The notes below the pieces were generated by a model. It saw nothing but the letters and a program-made list of their open reading frames with translations. It ran no database searches and was not told where the DNA came from. Positions 33,229-41,263 of a stretch of DNA of 64,000 bases are shown one piece after another (position 1 is the stretch's first letter; each line of letters starts with the position of its first letter). The position numbers were made by a program, and so were the translations under genes. This DNA comes from an uncultured Acetatifactor sp. (GTDB taxonomy: Bacteria; Bacillota; Clostridia; Lachnospirales; Lachnospiraceae), in NCBI GenBank assembly GCA_949840935.1, contig CATKXX010000010.1, forward strand, positions 1-64,000, given 5' to 3'.

Positions 33229-36138
33229 TTAATAGCCCAGATAGCTCAGATTCATATCCACCTTCCCCTTAATGCCGCTTACGCTCCCGGTGGACTTATA
33301 CTGCCACAGGTCGTATCTGCCGGTGTAGGTGGGAGACGCCGCGTACTGGGCCAGCCATATCTTATAGCTTCCCAGCTCGCCTGCATTCAGCTTGCCTGTG
33401 AGCCACGTCTTATTCGCATAAATACCCGCCGTATATCCCGCACCCTGTATGGTCTCACAGAAGGCCCTGCATACGGCCGTCCTGGTAGCCCTGTCAATGG
33501 AATCCGCACGTCCGCCGCTGGGCTCCACATCCAAAAACACCGGATAGGAAATCTTGTATCCCTTTATCTGTTCCAATACCATGGAGGCCTCCTCCACCGC
33601 CTCCACCTCATCCACTGCCTGTGTGAAGAAATAGACGCCCACCTTTAAACCTGCTGCCGTAGCTCCCTGGATATTGGCGGTAAATTTGGGGTCTTCAATC
33701 AGTTTACCCTGGGAGGAGCCCCTGTAACCACATCTTATGATCACATAGGAGACGCCGGAATTACTCACCGCGTTCCAGTCGATATTCCCGTTCCACTTGG
33801 ACACGTCAATTCCCATGTCTCCCGAGCCGGTCACCAGAGTGCCGTCACTGGCAAAGTTATATCTTGCCCCCTGGATCACCTGTTCCCCCGTCACCATCTC
33901 ACCGGCGGCGTTAAAGTAGTAAACCTTCCCGTTCAGGGTCTGCCACCCGGAATATTTGGCGTTCCCCTTCACAAAAAAGCTCTCCGCCGTGTAATAGTCC
34001 GCATAGACGGCCTCCCTGTAGGCGCCGTTCTCCAATACATACAGCTGATTGCCGTCCGCATCCTTCAGCTTTGTAATCCGATCCTCCCTGGGGTGGCTCT
34101 TTACCGTCACCGTAAGGCTGGCGGACACTGTCTGCCCGTTCTCCGTATAGCTTACCGTGACAGCCGTACTGCCCTCATTGCCCCCGGTGACAGTCACCGC
34201 CGTGCCCGACACAGAAACCGCGGCGACATTGGAATCCGCCGATACTGCGGACACCGTAGGCGCCGCCGTGGCAGCCCCCGAAAGTGTGGCATTGACCGTA
34301 ACCGCGGCAGTGGAAAAGACTGTCACATCCGTCTTGTCCAGCGTGATCCCCTGCAATGTGAGAGGCGGATTTGGCCCGGAAACCGTAGTCATGGTTTCCA
34401 TGACCCCAGTGGGCGCCCCTGCCGAAACCAGTGTGGCCGGATCGGGAATGGCGCTCCTGGAGACCTCATTATAGGTGGCGTCTATCACCTTGCTTTCCAC
34501 CCACTCCACCGTATCCGGCAGGGAAGATTCCACCACAGTGACATTCTGCTTGGTGTCCTCCTTGGCCGCATTGACCTCGGACTCCTTTTTGATCTCGTTG
34601 GACACATCTACCTTTTTATAATCAATGTCCTTTTTAACCTCTACCTTCTGGGAATCCCCGGGTATCATGTAATCGCTGTATTTCTCATCCGAGAGCGCCT
34701 CCATGACCACCGTGTAGGATCCGGGAGTGATATCCTTTTTATAGATGATCCCGTCCATATCGTCATCGGACCAGACTACGCTCTTGCCGTCGGGGCCGGT
34801 GACAGTCACCACAAAGGGGACGTTGGAGATCAGCTTGCCGTTGGCCTGGTTGATAAATTTAATCTTCAAGTCCTTCTGCACGGAAGTCAGGTTCAGCGTA
34901 ACCGTGATGTTCCTTCCGTATTCCGCCTCCTGGTATTCCCTGGGAGGCTCCACCACCTGATCCTGAACCGTCTCCAATGCCGCTATGCGGGCAAGCTCCG
35001 CGTCAGCCACTGCCAGAAGCCCCTCACCGCCGATCGTATGGATGCCGTCCAGCTGGCTGCCCACACCGGCAAAGTCCGCCACCTGATTGTCCACAATCCT
35101 GGAGCTGATGTAGAGCCCCCCTGTCACCAGCGCCAGCACAAGCACCGCCACACCTGTACCCAGGATCACCCTGTCAATGCCGCTCATGGAACCCGCGCCC
35201 TGCTGCAGCTTATACAGGAAACCTCCGGAAGGACGCTTCTTCCCCTTCGGCGCCCTGGGGCGGCGTCTCTCCTCAAGCCGGCCTTCCTTATAATAATCAG
35301 GCCCCGCTTCCGCGGCATATCCCTCCTCCGGGCTGCTTTCCGCTTCCATGCTATATCCTTCACCCGGGTAATCCTCTGTCTCTGCGACGTATTCCTCCTC
35401 TGGATAAAGCCCGGCCGCTTCTAAGCTGTATTCTTCCTCTGGATAGTTTCCCGCTGCTTCGCCGTACTCCTCCTCCGGGCTGCTTCCTGCTTCTATCCCA
35501 TATCCATCACCCGGATAGCCTTCCGCTTCCGCAGCATATTCTTCGCCAGGGTAGCCTTCCGCTTCCGCAGCATATTCTTCACCAGGGTAGCCTTCCGCTT
35601 CCGCAGCATATTCTTCGCCAGGGTAGCCTTCCGCTTCCGCAGCATATTCTTCGCCAGGGTAGCCTTCCGCTTCCGCAGCATATTCTTCATCAGGATAGTT
35701 TTCCGCTTCCACGGCATATTCTTCGCCGGGATATCCCCCGGCTGCTTCAACGTACTCCTCCTCCGGGCTGCTTTCGGCTACTGCGCCATATTCCTCCTCC
35801 AGGTAATCTTCCGCTTCCGCAGCATATTCTCCTCCAGGGTAGTTTTCCGCTTCTATAACGTATTCTTCACCTGAATATCCCCCGGCCGCTTCAACGTACT
35901 CCTCCTCCGGGCTGCTTCCTGCTTCTATTCCATATCCATCCTCCGGATGATCCTCCGCTTCCGCGCCATATGCTTCTATACCGTATTCCCCGCCAGGATA
36001 ATTTTCCGCCTCATCAAAGTACTCCGGTTCTTCCCCACCATATTCCTCGTAATCGGAGCCGTCCCAGTCATAATCGTTCTCGTCATAGTCCTTCCAGCCT
36101 TCCACCGGCTTCTTCGTATGGTTGAACAATTTCTTCAT
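33229..36138 (-). CDS. GH25 muramidase-like surface protein with acidic cytoplasmic repeats
   Basis: The 969-residue protein has, in order: an acidic N-terminal region of about 290 residues with degenerate 12-residue repeats of the type YPGEEYAAEAEG; a basic stretch (RRPRAPKGKKRP); a transmembrane segment (about 328-350); an Ig/SpaA-like domain with DDDMDGIIYKKDI; a bacterial Ig-like domain (about 586-686); choline-binding-like repeats (GWQTLNGKVYYFNAAGEMVTG); and a C-terminal GH25 domain from about 775 with [14 protein letters not shown] and YPVFLDVEPSG. By the positive-inside rule the acidic repeats stay in the cytoplasm. It has its own promoter with a phased TTAAGA array. Its role is probably wall remodelling. 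Confidence 0.87.
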   Translation of the reverse strand: MKKLFNHTKKPVEGWKDYDENDYDWDGSDYEEYGGEEPEYFDEAENYPGGEYGIEAYGAEAEDHPEDGYGIEAGSSPEEEYVEAAGGYSGEEYVIEAENYPGGEYAAEAEDYLEEEYGAVAESSPEEEYVEAAGGYPGEEYAVEAENYPDEEYAAEAEGYPGEEYAAEAEGYPGEEYAAEAEGYPGEEYAAEAEGYPGEEYAAEAEGYPGDGYGIEAGSSPEEEYGEAAGNYPEEEYSLEAAGLYPEEEYVAETEDYPGEGYSMEAESSPEEGYAAEAGPDYYKEGRLEERRRPRAPKGKKRPSGGFLYKLQQGAGSMSGIDRVILGTGVAVLVLALVTGGLYISSRIVDNQVADFAGVGSQLDGIHTIGGEGLLAVADAELARIAALETVQDQVVEPPREYQEAEYGRNITVTLNLTSVQKDLKIKFINQANGKLISNVPFVVTVTGPDGKSVVWSDDDMDGIIYKKDITPGSYTVVMEALSDEKYSDYMIPGDSQKVEVKKDIDYKKVDVSNEIKKESEVNAAKEDTKQNVTVVESSLPDTVEWVESKVIDATYNEVSRSAIPDPATLVSAGAPTGVMETMTTVSGPNPPLTLQGITLDKTDVTVFSTAAVTVNATLSGAATAAPTVSAVSADSNVAAVSVSGTAVTVTGGNEGSTAVTVSYTENGQTVSASLTVTVKSHPREDRITKLKDADGNQLYVLENGAYREAVYADYYTAESFFVKGNAKYSGWQTLNGKVYYFNAAGEMVTGEQVIQGARYNFASDGTLVTGSGDMGIDVSKWNGNIDWNAVSNSGVSYVIIRCGYRGSSQGKLIEDPKFTANIQGATAAGLKVGVYFFTQAVDEVEAVEEASMVLEQIKGYKISYPVFLDVEPSGGRADSIDRATRTAVCRAFCETIQGAGYTAGIYANKTWLTGKLNAGELGSYKIWLAQYAASPTYTGRYDLWQYKSTGSVSGIKGKVDMNLSYLGY
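35517..35696. repeat. 36-bp tandem repeat, five units, within the GH25 gene
   Basis: Five nearly identical 36-bp units encode YPGEEYAAEAEG-type repeats with only scattered base changes. More diverged copies extend on both sides over roughly 35300-36060. The unit is a multiple of three, so copy change alters protein length without breaking the frame. Confidence 0.9.
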
Positions 36139-36204
36139 TTTCCGTACCCTTTCTGATTATCGTTCCCCTGTAAAAATCTGCCCTGAATTTAACAATTCCG
36201 TAAC

Positions 36205-36233
36205 ATTATATCATTGCGGACCTGGCACTTCAA
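36205..36233 (-). promoter_or_regulatory. Promoter for the large GH25 gene
   Basis: On the minus strand TTGAAG (36233-36228) and TATAAT (36210-36205) are separated by 17 bp. The leader is about 60 nt. The 304-bp divergent gap 36139-36442 otherwise holds only the TTAAGA array and a small hairpin (GTGGA/TCCAC near 36300). Confidence 0.6.
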
Positions 36234-36249
36234 GCTAATCTGCCATTTC

Positions 36250-36295
36250 TTTATAATTTCTTCAACATTTCTTAAATCTTCTTAAACTGTCTTAA
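36250..36295 (-). promoter_or_regulatory. Array of 10-bp-phased TTAAGA boxes
   Basis: Reading the minus strand, TTAAGA, TTAAGA, TTAAGA, TTGAAG and TATAAA start at exactly 10-bp intervals (36295, 36285, 36275, 36265, 36255) just upstream of the -35 of the GH25 promoter. Helically phased direct repeats are typical of OmpR/PhoB-type regulator sites. Two identical boxes occur upstream of the wbaP-like gene. Confidence 0.5.
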
Positions 36296-36442
36296 TATTG
36301 TGGACTTTCAATCCACATAATAGTAAAATAGCAATAGCTGCATGAGTACCCCGCAGCATTCGCCAGGCCAACATGGTTGGCTTTATACTCGTGCAGGCAC
36401 GGCATTTGGCTCATTGCTCGCGGAAATGAAACGGAGTACAGG

Positions 36443-37594
36443 ATGAAGAAAGAAATAGAAGAAAATAAACACAATATACCGGATATCGAAATCATAGACC
36501 TGGAGGAGGACGAACTGTCCGATGAGGGCCCTGCCGATAACAGAGAGGGCTATGGGGATCAGCCTCCCGCTTCCGGGCCGCCGAAAGAGAGAAGACGCTT
36601 TCCCCGCATCAATATGCATATCGTTCTGCTCCTTGTTTTCGTGGTTTTTGTGTGCGGGATTGCCTATAAGGTCATGAATTTCGGTGAGTTTATCGATTTG
36701 GATGAAATTTTCAGAGACGGAAAGGGCACCTACGATGATACCCTGGATGAAATCCTCCCCCTGCTGGACGCCGACGGTAAGCGTGTGGACACCAGCTACG
36801 AGGACGGGCTTACCATTGTAGCCTTTGGAAACGCCCCCTTTGCGGACGACAGGGATTCCGAGGATAATCTGGCAAATATGATCTCGGAAATGACAGGGGC
36901 CACCGTGTACAACTGTTCCATCAGCGGCAGCTACTTGGCTTCCCAACGCCCCATCATCGACACCGCAGGATCTCCCATGGATATGTATACCTTCTACTGG
37001 CTGTCCATCCTTGCCACCGGAAACGATATCATGCTCAGCTATGATGAGGCAAAAGAAACATTGGGTGAAGATCTTCCCCCCGAGACGGACGAGGTTCTCA
37101 ACACCCTGACCACCCTGGACTTTAATACAGTGGATGTGATCGTAGTCCTGTACGACGCCACAGACTACCTGCTGGGACACCAGATGTACAGCGACCAGAA
37201 TTCCACCGATATAGAACAGTTTACAGGCAACCTGGAGGCCGGGATCGGTATGTTCCAGAGCGTATACCCGCATATCCGCATTATTGTACTGTCGCCCCCC
37301 TATGCATTTTCCGACCAGCTCGATGAGAAGGGAAACTACATCAGCAGTGATATCGCCAGGTATGGCCAGGACGTCCTTTCCACTTACGTCATCAAAGAAT
37401 ACAGCTCCTGTGTGACCAGAAGCGTCTCCTTTGTCGATAACCTCTACGGCACGATCACAGAGGACAACGCCCATAAATACCTGATCGACAATCTGCACCT
37501 GAACGCCGACGGCCGCAGGGAGATTGCCAAACGCTTTGTATACGCCCTGAATTACTACAATCAGGAAGGCCAGAATGAGGCCGGAGACAAATGA
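36443..37594 (+). CDS. SGNH/GDSL-fold membrane protein lacking the catalytic serine
   Basis: The protein (383 residues from ATG 36443, with GGAG six bases upstream) has an acidic cytoplasmic start, a transmembrane segment (about 58-76) and an extracytoplasmic SGNH-like domain. Compared with the intact homologue at 48343-49185, the GDS block reads VAFGNAPFAD (Ser replaced by Ala), and the GxND block reads YDATDY, but the last block keeps Asp and His (DNLHLNADGRR). It is therefore probably a non-catalytic relative, perhaps binding acylated glycan. The track start at 36377 lacks a ribosome site. It is the only plus-strand gene inside the polysaccharide locus and is followed by a strong terminator. 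Confidence 0.75.
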   Translation: MKKEIEENKHNIPDIEIIDLEEDELSDEGPADNREGYGDQPPASGPPKERRRFPRINMHIVLLLVFVVFVCGIAYKVMNFGEFIDLDEIFRDGKGTYDDTLDEILPLLDADGKRVDTSYEDGLTIVAFGNAPFADDRDSEDNLANMISEMTGATVYNCSISGSYLASQRPIIDTAGSPMDMYTFYWLSILATGNDIMLSYDEAKETLGEDLPPETDEVLNTLTTLDFNTVDVIVVLYDATDYLLGHQMYSDQNSTDIEQFTGNLEAGIGMFQSVYPHIRIIVLSPPYAFSDQLDEKGNYISSDIARYGQDVLSTYVIKEYSSCVTRSVSFVDNLYGTITEDNAHKYLIDNLHLNADGRREIAKRFVYALNYYNQEGQNEAGDK

Positions 37595-37618
37595 TCGTCT
37601 CCGGCCTCTGCCGTTTCT
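37577..37618 (+). terminator. Rho-independent terminator
   Basis: GAGGCCGGAGAC and GTCTCCGGCCTC form a perfect 12-bp stem with an 8-base loop, followed by TGCCGTTTCTCT. The stem begins inside the last codons of the SGNH-like gene, between convergent genes. Confidence 0.75.
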
Positions 37619-37619
37619 C

Positions 37620-38381
37620 TCAGTATTTCAGGTCAAAATCCCTGTCCCGGTAAATGACGTATCCGTCCGTCCGCAGAAAAACCTCCCAGTTATACTCTGA
37701 GGTTTTTCCAATGACTTCCTTCTCCTCCGGCAGAATAATGTAATGGCAGCCTTCCTCCTTCGCAAGAGGCGCCAGTCGGCTTAAGTCAATGACTTCCTTC
37801 TCCATCTCGTCGGGAAGACCTGCCCATCTGTTCCAGCGTTCCACCGTCATCTCCCGGCCAAAGGGCATACATATGGTGGGCTCATACTGCCGCACATACT
37901 GCACCAGCTCCAGCGGGAACGCCGCCTGCACCTCCCTGCCCGGCTCCAGGATGGCGTCACAGATATGCACTACACTGTCCGGCACATGGTATAAATTCTC
38001 CGCCCGCTGAAAGAACGGATTTTTGTAAATAAAACTGCCGGAGACCACAATCCCTGCCGCAGCGGCCAGCGCAAAAACAGTTTTCCGCCGGCCGGTAAGC
38101 CTGCCGTAAAGCGTGGCGGCGGCATAAGCCGTGGTCACCGTTATGGGAAGCAGCCACAGGATCCGGTAATAAATCTCATCCCCCACCAGATGATACAGCC
38201 CCCTGGCAAACAACGGGTTAAAGAACAAAAGCAGCAGAATCACCGGCACGATGACCAGCAAAATCCTCGCATATTTCCTTTGTTCCCTCACCCACAGATA
38301 GGCCAGCGATATCAGATACAGGATTACGATCAGCCCGGTGCCCATATATTCCCGAAAAAGCTCTGTCACAATATTCCACAT
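37620..38381 (-). CDS. Membrane protein of unknown function
   Basis: The 253-residue protein has about three or four hydrophobic segments in the first 120 residues and a soluble C-terminal domain (CMPFGREMTVERWNRWAGLP, then CHYIILPEEKEVIG). The ATG at 38381 is chosen because AGGAGG lies just upstream. The track start at 38408 has none. The preceding gene on the strand ends 40 bp before and encodes another polytopic protein, so the two may work as one complex. I know of no function. The soluble part could lie outside the membrane, like the C-terminal domains of nearby GT-C-like proteins. Confidence 0.7.
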   Translation of the reverse strand: MWNIVTELFREYMGTGLIVILYLISLAYLWVREQRKYARILLVIVPVILLLLFFNPLFARGLYHLVGDEIYYRILWLLPITVTTAYAAATLYGRLTGRRKTVFALAAAAGIVVSGSFIYKNPFFQRAENLYHVPDSVVHICDAILEPGREVQAAFPLELVQYVRQYEPTICMPFGREMTVERWNRWAGLPDEMEKEVIDLSRLAPLAKEEGCHYIILPEEKEVIGKTSEYNWEVFLRTDGYVIYRDRDFDLKY

Positions 38382-38421
38382 AGGTTCCTCCTGCCAGCGC
38401 CCTGTCACAAAAAGCAGGGTA

Positions 38422-39480
38422 TCAGTCCAAAATAAGATATAACACTGCGTAACACACGTCCGGCAGACAGCAGACCGCCATGGGAATCAGTATTTTCCAC
38501 CTTTTAAAGGCAATCGCCCCGCAGGCTCCCGCAATCCCCACCAGCAGGCAGCACAACATGGCCCCCATGGTGCTGCACAGGCAGCCTGTAATGTTGGCTG
38601 CCGCCAGAAGCACATAATATTTTACCAGGATCTTCTCTCCCTCCTGAAGCTGCCGCAGGAGAACCAACAGCAGCAGCAAAAGCACAGGGATCACAATACT
38701 GCCCAGGGCTGCCTTCCCCTGCCTGCTCCTGGCGATCATGAAATTCTCCGCCGTATAAAAGGAATAATCCCCAAACAGCACCAGAAGCTCCGTAAAGATC
38801 AGGAAAAGAGGCAGCGGCTCCCTCTTTCCCCGAAGCAGGAACCTTCCCAGCAGGTAAAATATGCCATAAGTCATTGCGATCAACGCCACCGGAACCACCA
38901 CATGAGCCACTGTCACCGCCCGTATTCCCGTTATCTCGGCCAGATAAGCAATCCAGATTGGAAACGGTGCCAGCCCGTGCCTTGCGTCCAGCTCCGTCCC
39001 AAATCCCGTGTAGGGCTGCTTCCTGTACATCGTAAGGGCATCCTGCGTTATGGACGAAATCGCCACGTAGAAGGCATCGTCGCCATCCCTGTATGTCATC
39101 CTGACAGCCTGTACAAGCTGAAAGCCCAGCACTGCCCAGAATATCAGCCATAAAAGCACAGACTGCCTCCGGTCAGCCCCCTTGATCAGCGACAGGGAAA
39201 CCGCCTTCCTCCTGCCCCTGAATGCCAGGAACGCCGCCGCCAGCACCGACAATGCCAGCACCGCGCTGTACCAGATGATTACATACCGGAAGCTCATTTC
39301 CAGCAGGATCATAGGCACACAGATCAGCTGGAAGCAGGCCCACAAAAAAAGCTGGCCGCTTACCCACTGAAAAATGATCCCCTTTAAATAATGATCCACA
39401 TTCTTCTGAAACAGACTGCCCACAAAGACGGGCACTGCAAACAACAGCAAAACCGCCGCCAAAATCCGTAATCCTGTCAA
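38422..39480 (-). CDS. Polytopic membrane protein (possibly DUF6077)
   Basis: The 352-residue protein has about nine hydrophobic segments and a motif MTYRDGDDAFYVAISS in an extracytoplasmic loop, followed by LDARHGLAPFPIWIAYLAEITG. These features resemble DUF6077 proteins and GT-C glycosyltransferases, but this rests on memory of the family. The start is a TTG at 39480, four bases after the upstream stop, with AGG six bases before it. The hydrophobic N-terminus begins at once, and no ATG start fits. It lies in a tight run of membrane glycosyltransferase-like genes and is probably co-translated with its neighbour. Confidence 0.7.
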   Translation of the reverse strand: MTGLRILAAVLLLFAVPVFVGSLFQKNVDHYLKGIIFQWVSGQLFLWACFQLICVPMILLEMSFRYVIIWYSAVLALSVLAAAFLAFRGRRKAVSLSLIKGADRRQSVLLWLIFWAVLGFQLVQAVRMTYRDGDDAFYVAISSITQDALTMYRKQPYTGFGTELDARHGLAPFPIWIAYLAEITGIRAVTVAHVVVPVALIAMTYGIFYLLGRFLLRGKREPLPLFLIFTELLVLFGDYSFYTAENFMIARSRQGKAALGSIVIPVLLLLLLVLLRQLQEGEKILVKYYVLLAAANITGCLCSTMGAMLCCLLVGIAGACGAIAFKRWKILIPMAVCCLPDVCYAVLYLILD

Positions 39481-39483
39481 GAC

Positions 39484-41262
39484 TTACCTGTCCTTTCTTA
39501 AAATATACAGCCTGTCGCCATAAGCGCTGGGCTGATACTCCGTCTCCTGCTCCAATTCCAGACCGTAATCCTCCCACAAAAGCTCCAGCACTTTAAGGTC
39601 ATCCACTCCCCCCTTGACCAGCACTGCCACCCGGCTTAATTCCTCAATTCCGGCCCTGTCCCTCCTGTTCTCCAGTTCCTCCGTAGTCAGAAGCAGCGAC
39701 CTGTCATAAGAAGTAAATTCCAGCAGGTTCTCATAATACCCCACTCCCTCATAGATGCAGATGCAGGGACAGTCCCCATATTCCGCCGCATCCGCCCTCT
39801 GTTCGGAATATCCCCTGTACAGATAGCTCCCGTCATAGCATATGAGATTCCATGCCTGGAACAGCAGCAGGATACCGCATACCACCCCGGTAAGCCCTCT
39901 GGTGAGCTTTTCCTCACAGCTTCTGTAAAGCCTGCCAAGGCATCCGAACACTGTCAGCATCAGGATCAGAGCCGCAAAGGGAAACAGCGGCATAATATAA
40001 CGATCCACCAGATAGGGTGACATCCTCGCCGCCAGCAGGAAATAGCCTGCCGCCGGAAACAGCAGCAGCCACAAAAGCTCTCTCCTCTGCCGCCTTTCCC
40101 CGCTTTCCGCCCCCTTTGGGGATACCGCCTTTCCCCTGCCTTTCCTTCTCATCGCCAGCACAAAGGCGCACAGGACAAGCACCAGGCTCAGGGAATACCA
40201 TCCCGCCCCCCGCTCCAGAAGGATCTTTCCAAAGGCCGCCAGGCGGGTTCCATATCCCGCAAGCCCCCGGGACAGGTTTCCCAGCGCCTCCACACCCCTT
40301 CCGCTGGAAAAGACGTCCGCAATGGCAAAGGGAAACACGGCCAGCCCTCCCACAGCCGCCAGCAGCATGGAACGGACAAAGCAGAACAGCTCCCTTTTCC
40401 GCCCGTCCCTCCAGAGGCATACACTGACAACCGCCGCCAGCAGCAGACAGTAAAACAGGAAAAAATACTGCGTCCAGAAGCCCAGCATGACAGCCAGGAT
40501 CAATTTCCCGTTCCTCCTGTCAAAGGAAGCGGCCTGCCACTTTTCCAGCACCAGGTAGAAACAGAGCACACACCACAGCGTCACCATGCCGTACATGCGG
40601 ATCAGCAGCACAGTTGCCAGCGCTCCCCCGGACAGCCCGTAAAAAAGCATTGTCATCAGCCCCATCCGGCGCCCCTCCTTCTCCATGCCAAAGGCAGGGG
40701 CCAGCAGTAGGCAGATTTTATATAATAAAACCTGTATCCCTGCGACTGCCGCCATATTGATCACGCATCCCATCCACGGGGAAATCCTGCCCCGGAACAG
40801 AGAGGATATCGTATGCAGCAGCATGAAATGCAGGGGAGGGTGGTTATCATCCTTCACATTAAAATACACGGACAGGTAGTTAAAGGCATCCCTGCCCTCC
40901 ACTGTGATATAATCGGAAAACTGCTCCGAGGTAATCCACACCGGCTCCTCATAGACATCCGCCGTATAGGTAAGCAGCTTGCTGTTTCCGCGGTTCTGCA
41001 GCACATCCATCACCGTATCCGCCAGGTTTCCCATGGTTTCGCCGAAGCTTTCGCCGTCGATCTCATTGTGTACAAATTTCGCCAGCCGGCCCTCCGGCTG
41101 CGTAGTCACGATCCACGGATTAAATTCCGCGTTGGCAAGCTCAAAGCTCAACAGCTCGTCCATGTGGAAGCCTTCCTTCCACGATACAAAGAGACAGAAC
41201 ACCGCCATACAGGCGAGCACCGCCATAATCTCATATGCTTTTCCTCTAATGGCCTTCCACAT
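39484..41262 (-). CDS. GT39-type (PMT/ArnT-like) membrane glycosyltransferase
   Basis: The 592-residue protein has about 12 hydrophobic segments and the two hallmarks of the GT39/PMT_2 group: an acidic pair in the first extracytoplasmic loop (GFHMDELLSFELAN) and DDNHPPLHFMLLH before the third segment. Such enzymes use polyprenyl-phosphate sugars to glycosylate targets outside the membrane. The C-terminus is a soluble domain of about 110 residues. The ATG at 41262 is one base past the upstream stop, with AGAGGG five bases before it. The track start at 41355 lies inside the upstream gene. A polyprenyl-phosphate sugar could come from the GtrB-like enzyme at 45676-46632. Confidence 0.85.
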   Translation of the reverse strand: MWKAIRGKAYEIMAVLACMAVFCLFVSWKEGFHMDELLSFELANAEFNPWIVTTQPEGRLAKFVHNEIDGESFGETMGNLADTVMDVLQNRGNSKLLTYTADVYEEPVWITSEQFSDYITVEGRDAFNYLSVYFNVKDDNHPPLHFMLLHTISSLFRGRISPWMGCVINMAAVAGIQVLLYKICLLLAPAFGMEKEGRRMGLMTMLFYGLSGGALATVLLIRMYGMVTLWCVLCFYLVLEKWQAASFDRRNGKLILAVMLGFWTQYFFLFYCLLLAAVVSVCLWRDGRKRELFCFVRSMLLAAVGGLAVFPFAIADVFSSGRGVEALGNLSRGLAGYGTRLAAFGKILLERGAGWYSLSLVLVLCAFVLAMRRKGRGKAVSPKGAESGERRQRRELLWLLLFPAAGYFLLAARMSPYLVDRYIMPLFPFAALILMLTVFGCLGRLYRSCEEKLTRGLTGVVCGILLLFQAWNLICYDGSYLYRGYSEQRADAAEYGDCPCICIYEGVGYYENLLEFTSYDRSLLLTTEELENRRDRAGIEELSRVAVLVKGGVDDLKVLELLWEDYGLELEQETEYQPSAYGDRLYILRKDR

Positions 41263-41263
41263 A

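Noticed and set aside
35517-35696. Possible CRISPR or intergenic repeat
   Set aside because: The 36-bp units are head to tail, in frame, and inside a coding gene.
37620-39480. Single gene broken by a frameshift into the 253- and 352-residue proteins
   Set aside because: The second gene has its own AGGAGG and a new run of membrane segments after a 40-bp gap, so two genes are more likely.
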